Positions 1-8,476 of a stretch of 64,000 bases of DNA are shown here, piece after piece (within the stretch, counting starts at the first letter, position 1; each line of letters opens with the position of its first letter). The notes under the pieces were generated by a model. That model was given only the letters and a program-made list of their open reading frames with translations, did no database searches and had not been told where the DNA came from. This DNA is from Candidatus Aenigmatarchaeota archaeon. GTDB lineage: Archaea > Aenigmatarchaeota > Aenigmatarchaeia > CG10238-14 > SCSR01. The translations under genes were made by a program, and so were the position numbers. The stretch lies in contig JAUWZS010000001.1 in assembly GCA_030615205.1 (NCBI GenBank), positions 335,492 through 399,491 on the forward strand, given 5' to 3'.

Positions 1-612
1 CTTCTTTCTTGCTCTAATGGCGCTTTTAATTCTGAGCATAATATAGCACAATGGTATTTGTTTTCTGGTAAGGGTTTGGTTGTTAAAGCACATTCTGTAC
101 CAATTCTGGCTATGAGTGTCGCCAGAGGACGTCTGTTATTACCAAACATGAGAACCTTGGCAGTGGGTGGTAGAATATACGAAGCATACCCGACTAAAAA
201 TTACCAAGCCTTATTAGGAGATCCCACTTTAAAAATTAAAAAAATAGATACTGCATGTAATTTGGTCTTTAGTAATGATTCTATCGACTTTGGTACTGAG
301 TCACTATCATATCCCTATGCTCCTAAAGGAATGAGAATACTTCAAATGAAGAACATAGGTAATGAGAAATGCACGATTAGTCTTGTTGAGAGTTATCCAA
401 GTACATATATACAAGGTTTATCTTGGCTTTCAAAAGAAATTTTACCTCAAGAAAGTGTAAATTTAAGTTTGTCTATCAGGGGTCTTAGTAGAAATGAGAT
501 AGAAAGCCCAAATAGAATTGCAGATCGTTCAGGTTATTTGAGAATAATTTCTAACGACCCTGAGAACATTGTTAAAATTTCTTTCCAAGGTAAAATAAAT
601 AGAATTGATTAA
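1..612 (+). CDS. C-terminal part of peptidase C25 (gingipain/caspase-fold)-like protein; truncated by the window start
   Basis: Frame is open from base 1 (LLSCSNGAFNSEHNIAQWYLFSGKGLVVKAHSVP...); CxNGxF resembles the gingipain catalytic Cys motif, with downstream LLGDPTLKI typical of C25 proteins. Listed ORF start (TTG, 58) is internal. Confidence 0.6.
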   Translation, partial: LLSCSNGAFNSEHNIAQWYLFSGKGLVVKAHSVPILAMSVARGRLLLPNMRTLAVGGRIYEAYPTKNYQALLGDPTLKIKKIDTACNLVFSNDSIDFGTESLSYPYAPKGMRILQMKNIGNEKCTISLVESYPSTYIQGLSWLSKEILPQESVNLSLSIRGLSRNEIESPNRIADRSGYLRIISNDPENIVKISFQGKINRID

Positions 613-613
613 A

Positions 614-1273
614 TTATTTCTTATTCTCCTCGCATCTTTCCTTGTATTCGCAGAATTTGCACATCCATTTCATGTCTTCAGTCTTTTTCGCCTCGGCCAC
701 AGGCAGCTTCTTCTCGATAAGATGCTTGTGCAGGCTCTCGAACCTCTTTATGATCTGGTTCCCGTTCTTCTCGTCGAACTTTATCTCGAACATCTTGGTC
801 TGCAGGTTAGTCTTGTCAATATATAGAATAACACCGTTGTATATCCCGCTTGCACGCATATAGAACTGCAGTTGCATCACATGCGCACGGTTCGCTTTTT
901 TAACAAAAGATACGTTCTTTGTGGATTTGACCTCCACCAGGACCAGTTTTCCCTCCATTTTCAAAAGAATAACATCGTCTATCCGTCCGGACACCACAAA
1001 CTTGGCATTTTCGAACCTCAGCGGCATCTCGACCTTCAGCAGCTCGACCTCAGGCGTCTTTTCGCTTTTCAGCACATCAGCGACAAAATCATGCATAAGA
1101 TTGCCGGCTTCGAATATCTTCAGCAGCTCAGGCTCGACCACATGCGGGTGGTTGTACGAGTACCATGTCTTTCTTATGCATCTTCCTATCTCGGAGGGGT
1201 AGTACCTCCCCACCTTCTTCGGCTTGCTCGCGCGTGCTATATGCTGATCTATTAGCTTATTGAAGTCTATCAT
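614..1273 (-). CDS. Cas4/RecB-like PD-(D/E)XK nuclease with Fe-S cysteines
   Basis: GRCIRKTWY, GRIDDV, LVEVKS, QLQFYM and C-terminal CKFCEYKERC motif. Confidence 0.75.
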   Translation of the reverse strand: MIDFNKLIDQHIARASKPKKVGRYYPSEIGRCIRKTWYSYNHPHVVEPELLKIFEAGNLMHDFVADVLKSEKTPEVELLKVEMPLRFENAKFVVSGRIDDVILLKMEGKLVLVEVKSTKNVSFVKKANRAHVMQLQFYMRASGIYNGVILYIDKTNLQTKMFEIKFDEKNGNQIIKRFESLHKHLIEKKLPVAEAKKTEDMKWMCKFCEYKERCEENKK

Positions 1274-1435
1274 TGTTAGTTACCAGATCAAAGTCGTTAA
1301 TTAAATTTAATATCCTTAAATTAAAAAATGCAAGAGAGGATGCTTCCGCTGTGGATTGATGTAAATTCTCATCGGAATTCTGGTCTATAGGAAAACAGTA
1401 TAATATTAAAATTAATAGATGAATTAAGTATTATT

Positions 1436-2401
1436 ATGACAGCCAAATTATTTGTTTTCACAGCAAGTGGAGCCGAAGCATTCAGGCATTACATTGATAC
1501 AATAGAAGAAGGATTTACTATAGATAGAATAAAGCGATTTCTGTCCGAAGATGATTTGAAAAATATAGAAGACATTTTTCCCGATAGAAAAATAAGAGCG
1601 TGGGGCGCAACACCCGGAAGCGGAAACATAAGAAATTGGAATAATCTAGAAATCGATGATAGAATTCTGATTTATAGAAAAGGAAATTATGAATACATTG
1701 CTACAATCGTACATAAGATACATAATCCTGAATTAGCTAAATTTTTATGGGGTACGGACTCATCCGGCCAAACTTGGGAATATATGTATCTTCTTGATAA
1801 TCTAAGAGAACTACCAGTTCCGGCATCAGATTTCAATAAGGTTGTAGGTTATGCACCAAATTATTTTCCACAAGGCTTTATGCAAATAAGTGGAGATAAA
1901 CTAAATTCACTGATAGAAAAATTTGGGTCGATAGACGAATTTTTGAATTATCTCGAAGAAGGTAGATGGGTTGAGGTAAAGGAAGATATTGGAGAAAATA
2001 TTAAAAAGGAAATAATAAAAGAAAAAGTCAGTAGACAGGTAGGCCACACAGAAATTCTTGAAAGAAATTTAGAGGATATTATAGAACAAAATATTCAGAA
2101 ACTAGACCCACATCTTAAGATAATTGCAAGACAAAAAGTCACTGATGTCGGGAGACTCGATTTATTATGTAGTAATGCGGATTATGTTGTTATTGAATTG
2201 AAAAAATCAAAGGCGGGTTCTTCGATAATAGATCAGATATCTAGGTACATGGGATGGGTAAAGAGACATATAGCTGAAAAAGAAGGTAAAGGAGTTAGAG
2301 GAATAATTGTTGTCGGTAAAAAAGATACTTATCTTGAATATGCTGCAGCAGCGAATCCGTTAATAGAAGTAAAAGTCTTTAACGTAACATTTTCTAGCTA
2401 A
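1436..2401 (+). CDS. EVE/PUA-like N-terminal domain fused to NucS-like PD-(D/E)XK nuclease domain
   Basis: N-term IRAWGATPGSGNIRNWNNLEIDDRILIYRKGNYEYIATI; C-term LERNLEDIIEQNIQKL..DVGRLDLLCSNADYVVIELKKSKAG.SIIDQISRYMGWV. Confidence 0.7.
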   Translation: MTAKLFVFTASGAEAFRHYIDTIEEGFTIDRIKRFLSEDDLKNIEDIFPDRKIRAWGATPGSGNIRNWNNLEIDDRILIYRKGNYEYIATIVHKIHNPELAKFLWGTDSSGQTWEYMYLLDNLRELPVPASDFNKVVGYAPNYFPQGFMQISGDKLNSLIEKFGSIDEFLNYLEEGRWVEVKEDIGENIKKEIIKEKVSRQVGHTEILERNLEDIIEQNIQKLDPHLKIIARQKVTDVGRLDLLCSNADYVVIELKKSKAGSSIIDQISRYMGWVKRHIAEKEGKGVRGIIVVGKKDTYLEYAAAANPLIEVKVFNVTFSS

Positions 2402-2454
2402 TTTAAGACACACAAAACGGGCAAGGTAATATTTCGTATTGATCTGGCATATAA

Positions 2455-2853
2455 TCAAACTAATTTAATTATTTTTTTTACAGCAGTATATGAGTCTTTT
2501 CTTATTTCATGTTCCCAGATTCTTATTATTTTCCAACCATTTGATTTAAGTTTTCTTGTTGACTCTTTATCTCTTTTTATGGTGTCTTCTATTTTTTTAG
2601 ACCAGAAATCTACCCTTGTCGAGGGCGCCTTAAAACATTTTGGGCATTTGTGCCAGAAGCAACCATGTATAAAAACCGCTATTTTGTGTTCTGAAATGAT
2701 TATATCTGGATTACCTTCGATTTTCGGATGCATTTTATGTTTAACTTTTCTTCCCTTCAGAATATTGTGTATTTTCCTTTCTGGCGAAGTCCACTTACTC
2801 CTTATTCTGGACATATTATAGCTTCTCTGTTCTTTTGTCATGACATCTGTCAT
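2455..2853 (-). CDS. vsr: Very short patch repair (Vsr) endonuclease
   Basis: MTDVMTKEQRSYNMSRIRSKWTSPE, IAVFIHGCFWHKCPKC, WKIIRIWEHEI; start placed at internal Met of ORF 2455..2895. Confidence 0.92.
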   Translation of the reverse strand: MTDVMTKEQRSYNMSRIRSKWTSPERKIHNILKGRKVKHKMHPKIEGNPDIIISEHKIAVFIHGCFWHKCPKCFKAPSTRVDFWSKKIEDTIKRDKESTRKLKSNGWKIIRIWEHEIRKDSYTAVKKIIKLV

Positions 2854-2863
2854 AAAGAAAAGA

Positions 2864-3802
2864 TCACATTCCGTACCTAAGTATTTTTTCTGCAAATGGC
2901 TGCACTGCTGGTGGTGGAACAGCGTTTCCTATGGCTTTATAATCGTTTTTGCTCTTCCCAAAAAGTTTCGGGTCAAGCCCTTGTACCTTTGCACATTCAC
3001 TCTCTGTGAGCATACGTATTTTATTTTCCGAGTATTTGATCAGCGCGTTTGCCCCATCTTTATAATATCTTGCCGGAATTGTATATGACGGCTGGTCCAT
3101 TTTTAAGAACTGCCATCTGAAACCTAGGCCGCGTTTCTTGTTTCTCTTTTCCCTCCGAACAAAACCTTCTATGCGTTTTTTTGAATAAAAATATTTTTTA
3201 TCGACTTGATTTTTATTTAATAATATCCTGTTTACTGGTTTCCATTTTCTTTTTGGCATTTTGAAGTCAAAATCAGCGCCTATACTGTTTCCCACAAGAA
3301 ATATCCTTTTCCGTTTCTGTGGTACACCGAAGTCTGCTGTGTTTATAATATAATGTCTGATTCTGAATTCAGGTGAGAACGCTTCATATAAAGAATCCAG
3401 TGCTCCTCTCCCGTCATTCATTTTTGCAGATATAAATCCCCTCACGTTTTCTATAAAAATCCATGAGGGTTTCAGTTCTTTTGCAATCCTTGCAAACTCA
3501 TAAAATAGGCTGTTTCTTTTGTCGCTCGGTTTTCTTCTGCCGGCTATGCTGAACCCCTGACATGGCGGGCCACCGACAAGAACGTCCACTTTTTTTCTCT
3601 TTATTTTTTTCAAAATGGTATCGGCTGTCAGATTTCTTATGTCGTCTACAATAATTTTCGACTCCGGAAAATGCTTTTTGAAAATACTGGCAACGTATTC
3701 GTCCGAATCTATACCAAGAATTATTTCAAATCCGGCGTCTCTGAACCCCCTGCTTATGCCTCCGGCACCGCAGAAAAGATCGACAACAGTCGGTTTTTGC
3801 AT
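2864..3802 (-). CDS. dcm: DNA (cytosine-5) methyltransferase
   Basis: DLFCGAGGISRGF, GGPPCQGFSIAGRR, ENVRGF, AIGNAVPP motifs. Confidence 0.95.
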   Translation of the reverse strand: MQKPTVVDLFCGAGGISRGFRDAGFEIILGIDSDEYVASIFKKHFPESKIIVDDIRNLTADTILKKIKRKKVDVLVGGPPCQGFSIAGRRKPSDKRNSLFYEFARIAKELKPSWIFIENVRGFISAKMNDGRGALDSLYEAFSPEFRIRHYIINTADFGVPQKRKRIFLVGNSIGADFDFKMPKRKWKPVNRILLNKNQVDKKYFYSKKRIEGFVRREKRNKKRGLGFRWQFLKMDQPSYTIPARYYKDGANALIKYSENKIRMLTESECAKVQGLDPKLFGKSKNDYKAIGNAVPPPAVQPFAEKILRYGM

Positions 3803-3833
3803 ATTTAATAATTAGAAGTGTTTATTAAAAAGT

Positions 3834-5510
3834 ATGGAGCCAAAAGAAAAGCCGACTGGGTATCTATCATTTGATAGTGAAGCAAGATTGTTCGATCTGA
3901 TTGGTAGACAATCTATTTCAGATCCAATAATAGCGTTATTAGAAGTTATAAAAAATGCTTATGATGCTGACGCGACAAAGATTGTTATTTCATTTAAAAA
4001 AATGAAAACGGATGGAAAAATCATTATACATGACAACGGATGTGGAATGTCGCTTGATGATATCAAAAACAAATGGATGAAGATTGGAACAACCGATAAA
4101 TTGGATAATCCAATTACTAGAAGAGGGCGGCGCAAAATAGGTGAAAAGGGAATAGGGAGATTTGCTCTTCAAAAACTAGCAAAAAGACTTACCTTAACAA
4201 CAAAAGTTAAAGGAGAAAAATATGGTTTTAATTTGGAGATAAATTGGAATAATTTTAATGAAAGAGTCCCAGCTAGTTCCGTATGGATTCCATTTCAAAG
4301 AATTAAATTTCCAGTGAGAAATTATGGAACTCAGATAGTATTAAGCAATCTTAGAGAAAAATGGACAGGAGATATGATAAAAAAAGTTTATGAAGAAATT
4401 AGAATTTTGCATTTAAAACTTGGTAAAGATAAATTTGACATCGAAATTCATGCTCCAGAATTTCCTAAATACACGGGAAAACCAAAAATTACTCTTCTCA
4501 ATTTTGCTGTTTACCGATTTAGTGCTAAGCTCGCAAAAAACGGCAAAATAAAATATGAAATGAAAAGAAAAGCGAAAAAGAGCTTAGTATGGAAAGATAA
4601 AAATACTCGATTAACGTGCGGGCCACTAGAATTTGTCTTTTACTTTTTCTATAGAAACCGACGAAGATATGAACTGCACGCAAATCTCGAATTAACAATG
4701 AAACAGTTAAAAGAGATTAGAGGATTTCTTGACAAATGGGGAGGCGTTAAACTTTATAGAGATAAATTTAGAGTAAAACCATTCGGAGATATAGGTAACG
4801 ATTGGATACTTCTTGATAAGAGACGGGTGCAGAAACCAGGTTTCAATCCGGGAAACGACCAGATATGGGGTTACATTAAAATAACAAGGGACGAAAATCC
4901 TGGCATAGTAGATATTACAACAAGGGAAGGTATTTTAAAAGAAAAACCATACAGAGATATGTTTGAATTTATTCAACAAGCAATTAGAGTCTTCGTCAAC
5001 TGGAGAGTATTGAGCGAACCTGAGAAAAAGAAAAGGAGAAAAAAAGCAAAAACCGTGAAGGATGCCGTTTTAGAAGCGAAAAAAAAGAAAATACAAGAAA
5101 AACCAGAACTAATTTTTGATTTTGATATTAAAAAAGTGGCAGAGGAATTAAAACCAGAACTACTGAAGGATATTGAGGATCTGGAGAGATGTTTTTCCGC
5201 TGAAGTTTATAGAGGTTGTATGATGTTCGCAGCCAGAATTCTAGAATTGTTGCTATCTCGTAAGTATTTTGACAGGACTTCGGTAGATCCTGTAGAAAAT
5301 AGATGGGGATTAGAAAAAATCATAGGAAAATGCAAGGAAGAAGAAGTTTTCAAAGAACCCGGATTGGCAGAAATGATGCGTCTGATTAACGAAACTAGAG
5401 TTCCTTCGGTACATAAGAAAAAACAGTTTTATGTTCCAACTCCAGAAGAAACTGAAGGAATTGTTAAATTACTGAATTCGTCAATTAAGAAGATACTAAG
5501 AACGTCCTAA
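3834..5510 (+). CDS. GHKL ATPase (MutL/MORC-like) with DUF4145-like C-terminal domain
   Basis: ALLEVIKNAYDADAT (N box), IHDNGCGMS (G1), RRKIGEKGIGRFALQKLA; C-terminal helical ERCFSAEVYRGCMMFAARILELLLSRKYF.. Confidence 0.8.
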   Translation: MEPKEKPTGYLSFDSEARLFDLIGRQSISDPIIALLEVIKNAYDADATKIVISFKKMKTDGKIIIHDNGCGMSLDDIKNKWMKIGTTDKLDNPITRRGRRKIGEKGIGRFALQKLAKRLTLTTKVKGEKYGFNLEINWNNFNERVPASSVWIPFQRIKFPVRNYGTQIVLSNLREKWTGDMIKKVYEEIRILHLKLGKDKFDIEIHAPEFPKYTGKPKITLLNFAVYRFSAKLAKNGKIKYEMKRKAKKSLVWKDKNTRLTCGPLEFVFYFFYRNRRRYELHANLELTMKQLKEIRGFLDKWGGVKLYRDKFRVKPFGDIGNDWILLDKRRVQKPGFNPGNDQIWGYIKITRDENPGIVDITTREGILKEKPYRDMFEFIQQAIRVFVNWRVLSEPEKKKRRKKAKTVKDAVLEAKKKKIQEKPELIFDFDIKKVAEELKPELLKDIEDLERCFSAEVYRGCMMFAARILELLLSRKYFDRTSVDPVENRWGLEKIIGKCKEEEVFKEPGLAEMMRLINETRVPSVHKKKQFYVPTPEETEGIVKLLNSSIKKILRTS

Positions 5511-5565
5511 CTTTTTATAAAATTCAGATATACCAACGATAGAAATACTGAAATTAAAAGAAGAA

Positions 5566-5964
5566 ATGAAAAGAGAAAGAGACCAAAGTGTTTTAATGAA
5601 AGATAACAATTTAGATGACATCAGGATTAAATCAGTAAGAGTTTTTATTAAATATAACTATCTAACGGATTCGGACTTGTGGTGGATTTTTAATGAGTAT
5701 AAAAAAATTCTCAGAGAGGAATTAAGTAAAAAATTTGATATGAAATATAAAAAGTTACCGCTGAAAATTGTGAAGATAAAATCTGAAAGTCCATTGGATA
5801 TTGAATTTGCGCTTAAATTAACTTCTTATTTATATCAGATAATTGGGGTAGTGGTAACTCTCTATAAATTCTACGAAATCTTGAACAAAGTAAATAATAA
5901 GTTTAGAGAAAAAGAAGAAGCCTTTAGGAAAAAGCCAAATATTATTGAAGCAAAATTTGGATAA
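5566..5964 (+). CDS. Hypothetical protein with a hydrophobic segment, downstream of the GHKL ATPase
   Basis: 132-aa ORF, LTSYLYQIIGVVVTLYKFYEIL hydrophobic stretch. Confidence 0.55.
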   Translation: MKRERDQSVLMKDNNLDDIRIKSVRVFIKYNYLTDSDLWWIFNEYKKILREELSKKFDMKYKKLPLKIVKIKSESPLDIEFALKLTSYLYQIIGVVVTLYKFYEILNKVNNKFREKEEAFRKKPNIIEAKFG

Positions 5965-6185
5965 GTGATTTAAGAGAAAAGCGGTGTTAATTACAACTTC
6001 ACTAATATCTATCTTTTCTTCCTCAACTTCTTATAAATCTCACTATTCCACAATTTCTCCGCTGAAATAGGCCAGCATAAAGGTCCATACGTATTAGACG
6101 AATGTTATATATATGGTTATCCAGCCGACCGCTCTCACTATGGATTTTTACAGAATTAAAGCGTTTTCTTTTAACTGTATTAACT

Positions 6186-6533
6186 TCAGCTCATGCGCTT
6201 ATTTTTTTTATGACTACGAGTCATAGGAGTGTCTGCCCAAATATCGCCTTCTACAAGACATATTGGTGATCTGACATAACCGTTTTCTCTCATTCTTTCG
6301 AGGACAGCCTTTACATGAGATTGAATAATATTATGTGCTGGGCGTCCGCCTTTTCCATACGCAATGTATGCCATAGCAGCAGAATGACTATTACCTTCAT
6401 GCATTACATTCCTATATATATTCTCACCTGGCTTTGGAATGTATACTAATTTCGGTTTCGGTTCTTGAAATGGTATTGATTCAGATAAAAGTCTTTCGCC
6501 GTCTGCTCCACCAGGATTATTATCTGCACCCAT
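6186..6533 (-). CDS. Hypothetical protein
   Basis: 115-aa ORF. Confidence 0.45.
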   Translation of the reverse strand: MGADNNPGGADGERLLSESIPFQEPKPKLVYIPKPGENIYRNVMHEGNSHSAAMAYIAYGKGGRPAHNIIQSHVKAVLERMRENGYVRSPICLVEGDIWADTPMTRSHKKNKRMS

Positions 6534-6628
6534 AAAATCATCTTAGAAAATCTTTAGCAGTTAAATATTTAAGGTTTAATAAAGTTTGGAAACATATTTA
6601 AGCTTTATTTTTAATTCGTCGAAAGAAA

Positions 6629-6925
6629 CTAGCCACATTTATTTACATCACAATAACATTTATCATAATCAAGAATATCGCTTTTAACATTTCTTTCTAT
6701 TTTGAATTTTGTAGTTTCCATCTCAGAATAGCATAAAGACTTGCAGCTGTCGTCTGTCAATTCTGTGTCATATCCATCTGATGGCTGTTCGTGAGCAAGA
6801 ACCCAATCAGATTCGCAAACTAAATTACCACCAAAAATTCTTCCAGTGATCGTGCCGAGCATCCCGGTGTAGGCAGAAACGAAGAACAGACCGATTATAA
6901 TTATCCCAATTATCCATTTCTTCAT
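6629..6925 (-). CDS. Small Cys-containing membrane-anchored/secreted protein
   Basis: N-terminal MKKWIIGIIIIGLFFVSAYTG followed by Cys-rich ectodomain. Confidence 0.6.
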   Translation of the reverse strand: MKKWIIGIIIIGLFFVSAYTGMLGTITGRIFGGNLVCESDWVLAHEQPSDGYDTELTDDSCKSLCYSEMETTKFKIERNVKSDILDYDKCYCDVNKCG

Positions 6926-6942
6926 AGTTCAAACCTCTTTAA

Positions 6943-7422
6943 TTAACCTGGACAATATATTGTTCCTGTGTCAGTATTTGACGGACCACTTACTACTATT
7001 GTATTAGTACCAGCTGTGCCTATGAGTGTGGACGTGCATTGTGTTGCAACAGCGCCAGGGTGCAATGATGTCGTGCCTAGACCGCATGTTTTGCCTACCA
7101 TCGGATTATCTTCTACATCCCTACCTGAAAGAATTACCTGAGCTGCATTTGTTGATATATCTCCAGTATTTTTCACATATACATTTATCGTAGTTCCTGA
7201 ACAACTGGTTGCGGTCTCATCGATTTCAATAACTACTGTTCCTAATATTGTAGTTGTTGGCGTGGGTATCGTTGTTGTTGTGGTTGTAGGCTGAATAGTT
7301 GTTGTCGTAGTTGTAAGTTGAATAGTTATTCTATCCGACAAAATAAAAACAGAAATAATAACAGCAATAGCGATAATACCAACACTGATTAAAATTGTTT
7401 GGTCTTTTACCATAATTAACAC
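6943..7422 (-). CDS. Membrane-anchored protein with poly-Thr linker and CARDB-like ectodomain
   Basis: N-terminal TM, TTTTTTIQPTTTTTTIPTPTTT linker, INVYVKNTGDISTNAAQV. Confidence 0.6.
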   Translation of the reverse strand: MLIMVKDQTILISVGIIAIAVIISVFILSDRITIQLTTTTTTIQPTTTTTTIPTPTTTILGTVVIEIDETATSCSGTTINVYVKNTGDISTNAAQVILSGRDVEDNPMVGKTCGLGTTSLHPGAVATQCTSTLIGTAGTNTIVVSGPSNTDTGTIYCPG

Positions 7423-7433
7423 ATATTTTTTAT

Positions 7434-7458
7434 AAATTAAAGCGTTTCGTGGAGAAGC
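7434..7458 (+). repeat. 25-nt direct repeat, copy 1 (aaattaaagcgtttcgtggagaagc)
   Basis: 24/25 identity with 7604..7628. Confidence 0.75.
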
Positions 7459-7603
7459 GGAGTTTTAAGGCCTTTTACGTATAATAACTTCGTTTTCTTT
7501 TTCTATCCCTTAAGGCTGCTTTTTTCTTTCTCAGCATAATCCTTTCTTTAAATTTTATGAGGGTCTTTTTTGGATTCGGCATAATTAAATTCACATTTCA
7601 TTC

Positions 7604-7628
7604 AAATTAAAGCGTTTCCTGGAGAAGC
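7604..7628 (+). repeat. 25-nt direct repeat, copy 2 (aaattaaagcgtttcctggagaagc)
   Basis: 24/25 identity with 7434..7458. Confidence 0.75.
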
Positions 7629-7680
7629 TACTTTTACCCAAATAAACAGATACTTATAATTTTATCCCATAAATATACTT

Positions 7681-7962
7681 ATGTTGAAATTGTGGAAAGA
7701 AGTCCAAGAGAATGTCGACGCATCTGGAGCTTTACTTCTACTGCACCTACAGATCAAAGGCACAAGTGGATCTAAGGTTATGTGTGATAAGCTATACAGA
7801 CTAAATCAAATAGAAAAGGATAAAGCGCAGGGGATAATAGATGGACTACATAGAAAGGGTTATATAGCAAGAAGGGGCGATGTGTATTCCCTAACAAATA
7901 AGGGAGAAGACGCCCGTTTACTGTATTTCATGTTCCTGCTAGGACAGCTTAAGGGTAAGTAA
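7681..7962 (+). CDS. Winged-helix DNA-binding protein
   Basis: QGIIDGLHRKGYIARRGDVYSLTNKGEDA wing/recognition pattern. Confidence 0.6.
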   Translation: MLKLWKEVQENVDASGALLLLHLQIKGTSGSKVMCDKLYRLNQIEKDKAQGIIDGLHRKGYIARRGDVYSLTNKGEDARLLYFMFLLGQLKGK

Positions 7963-8007
7963 AAAGTAAATTATAGGAACAAAAATCTTATATGATTCTA
8001 TTTTAAC

Positions 8008-8361
8008 CTATTCTGTAATGTAAAAATGTAATTTCTCTAAAAGTCTTCTAACTTCCTCTTTTCTTTCGGGTAGGGTTATTACAACATCACGAAAATACTT
8101 ACCTTTTCCCTGCGTTCCTCTTTCAACGTTGAAGGTTGCAAATCTATCAGAATGATCCAAATACCTATCAATATAATCTTTAATAGACTCGTCTACACCA
8201 ACATGAGATACTAAATCCTTAATATCACTGCTAATACCATCTTCCAGAAGCGGTTTCAACATCTTTTTCTCATGGGCGCTGAAGAAAAAATATCGTTTAT
8301 CATTTAAGACCTCGGCAACATATTCTTCGATTCTTTTGTGGATTAAATTAACTACAGCCAT
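8008..8361 (-). CDS. Hypothetical protein
   Basis: 117-aa ORF with protein-like composition. Confidence 0.5.
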   Translation of the reverse strand: MAVVNLIHKRIEEYVAEVLNDKRYFFFSAHEKKMLKPLLEDGISSDIKDLVSHVGVDESIKDYIDRYLDHSDRFATFNVERGTQGKGKYFRDVVITLPERKEEVRRLLEKLHFYITE

Positions 8362-8476
8362 GTGACCACGATACTAAAGAAGTGGATAATAAAACTTAAA
8401 TCCCTATTGCACGAGCCTCGGAATTGCATCTAACTGAGAACAAAAATTTCTCTGATAGTAATTCGCGTCCTTTATG

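Noticed and set aside
605-1255. Plus-strand ORFs opposite the Cas4-like gene
   Set aside because: Antisense shadows of the 614-1273 nuclease.
2864-2895. 32-nt overlap between vsr and the methyltransferase gene
   Set aside because: Disappears if vsr starts at the usual MTDVMT(K/P)EQR methionine (2853).
6943-7422. Trinucleotide-like tracts considered as a CRISPR or satellite array
   Set aside because: Tracts are in-frame Thr codons of a surface-protein linker, with no spacer structure.
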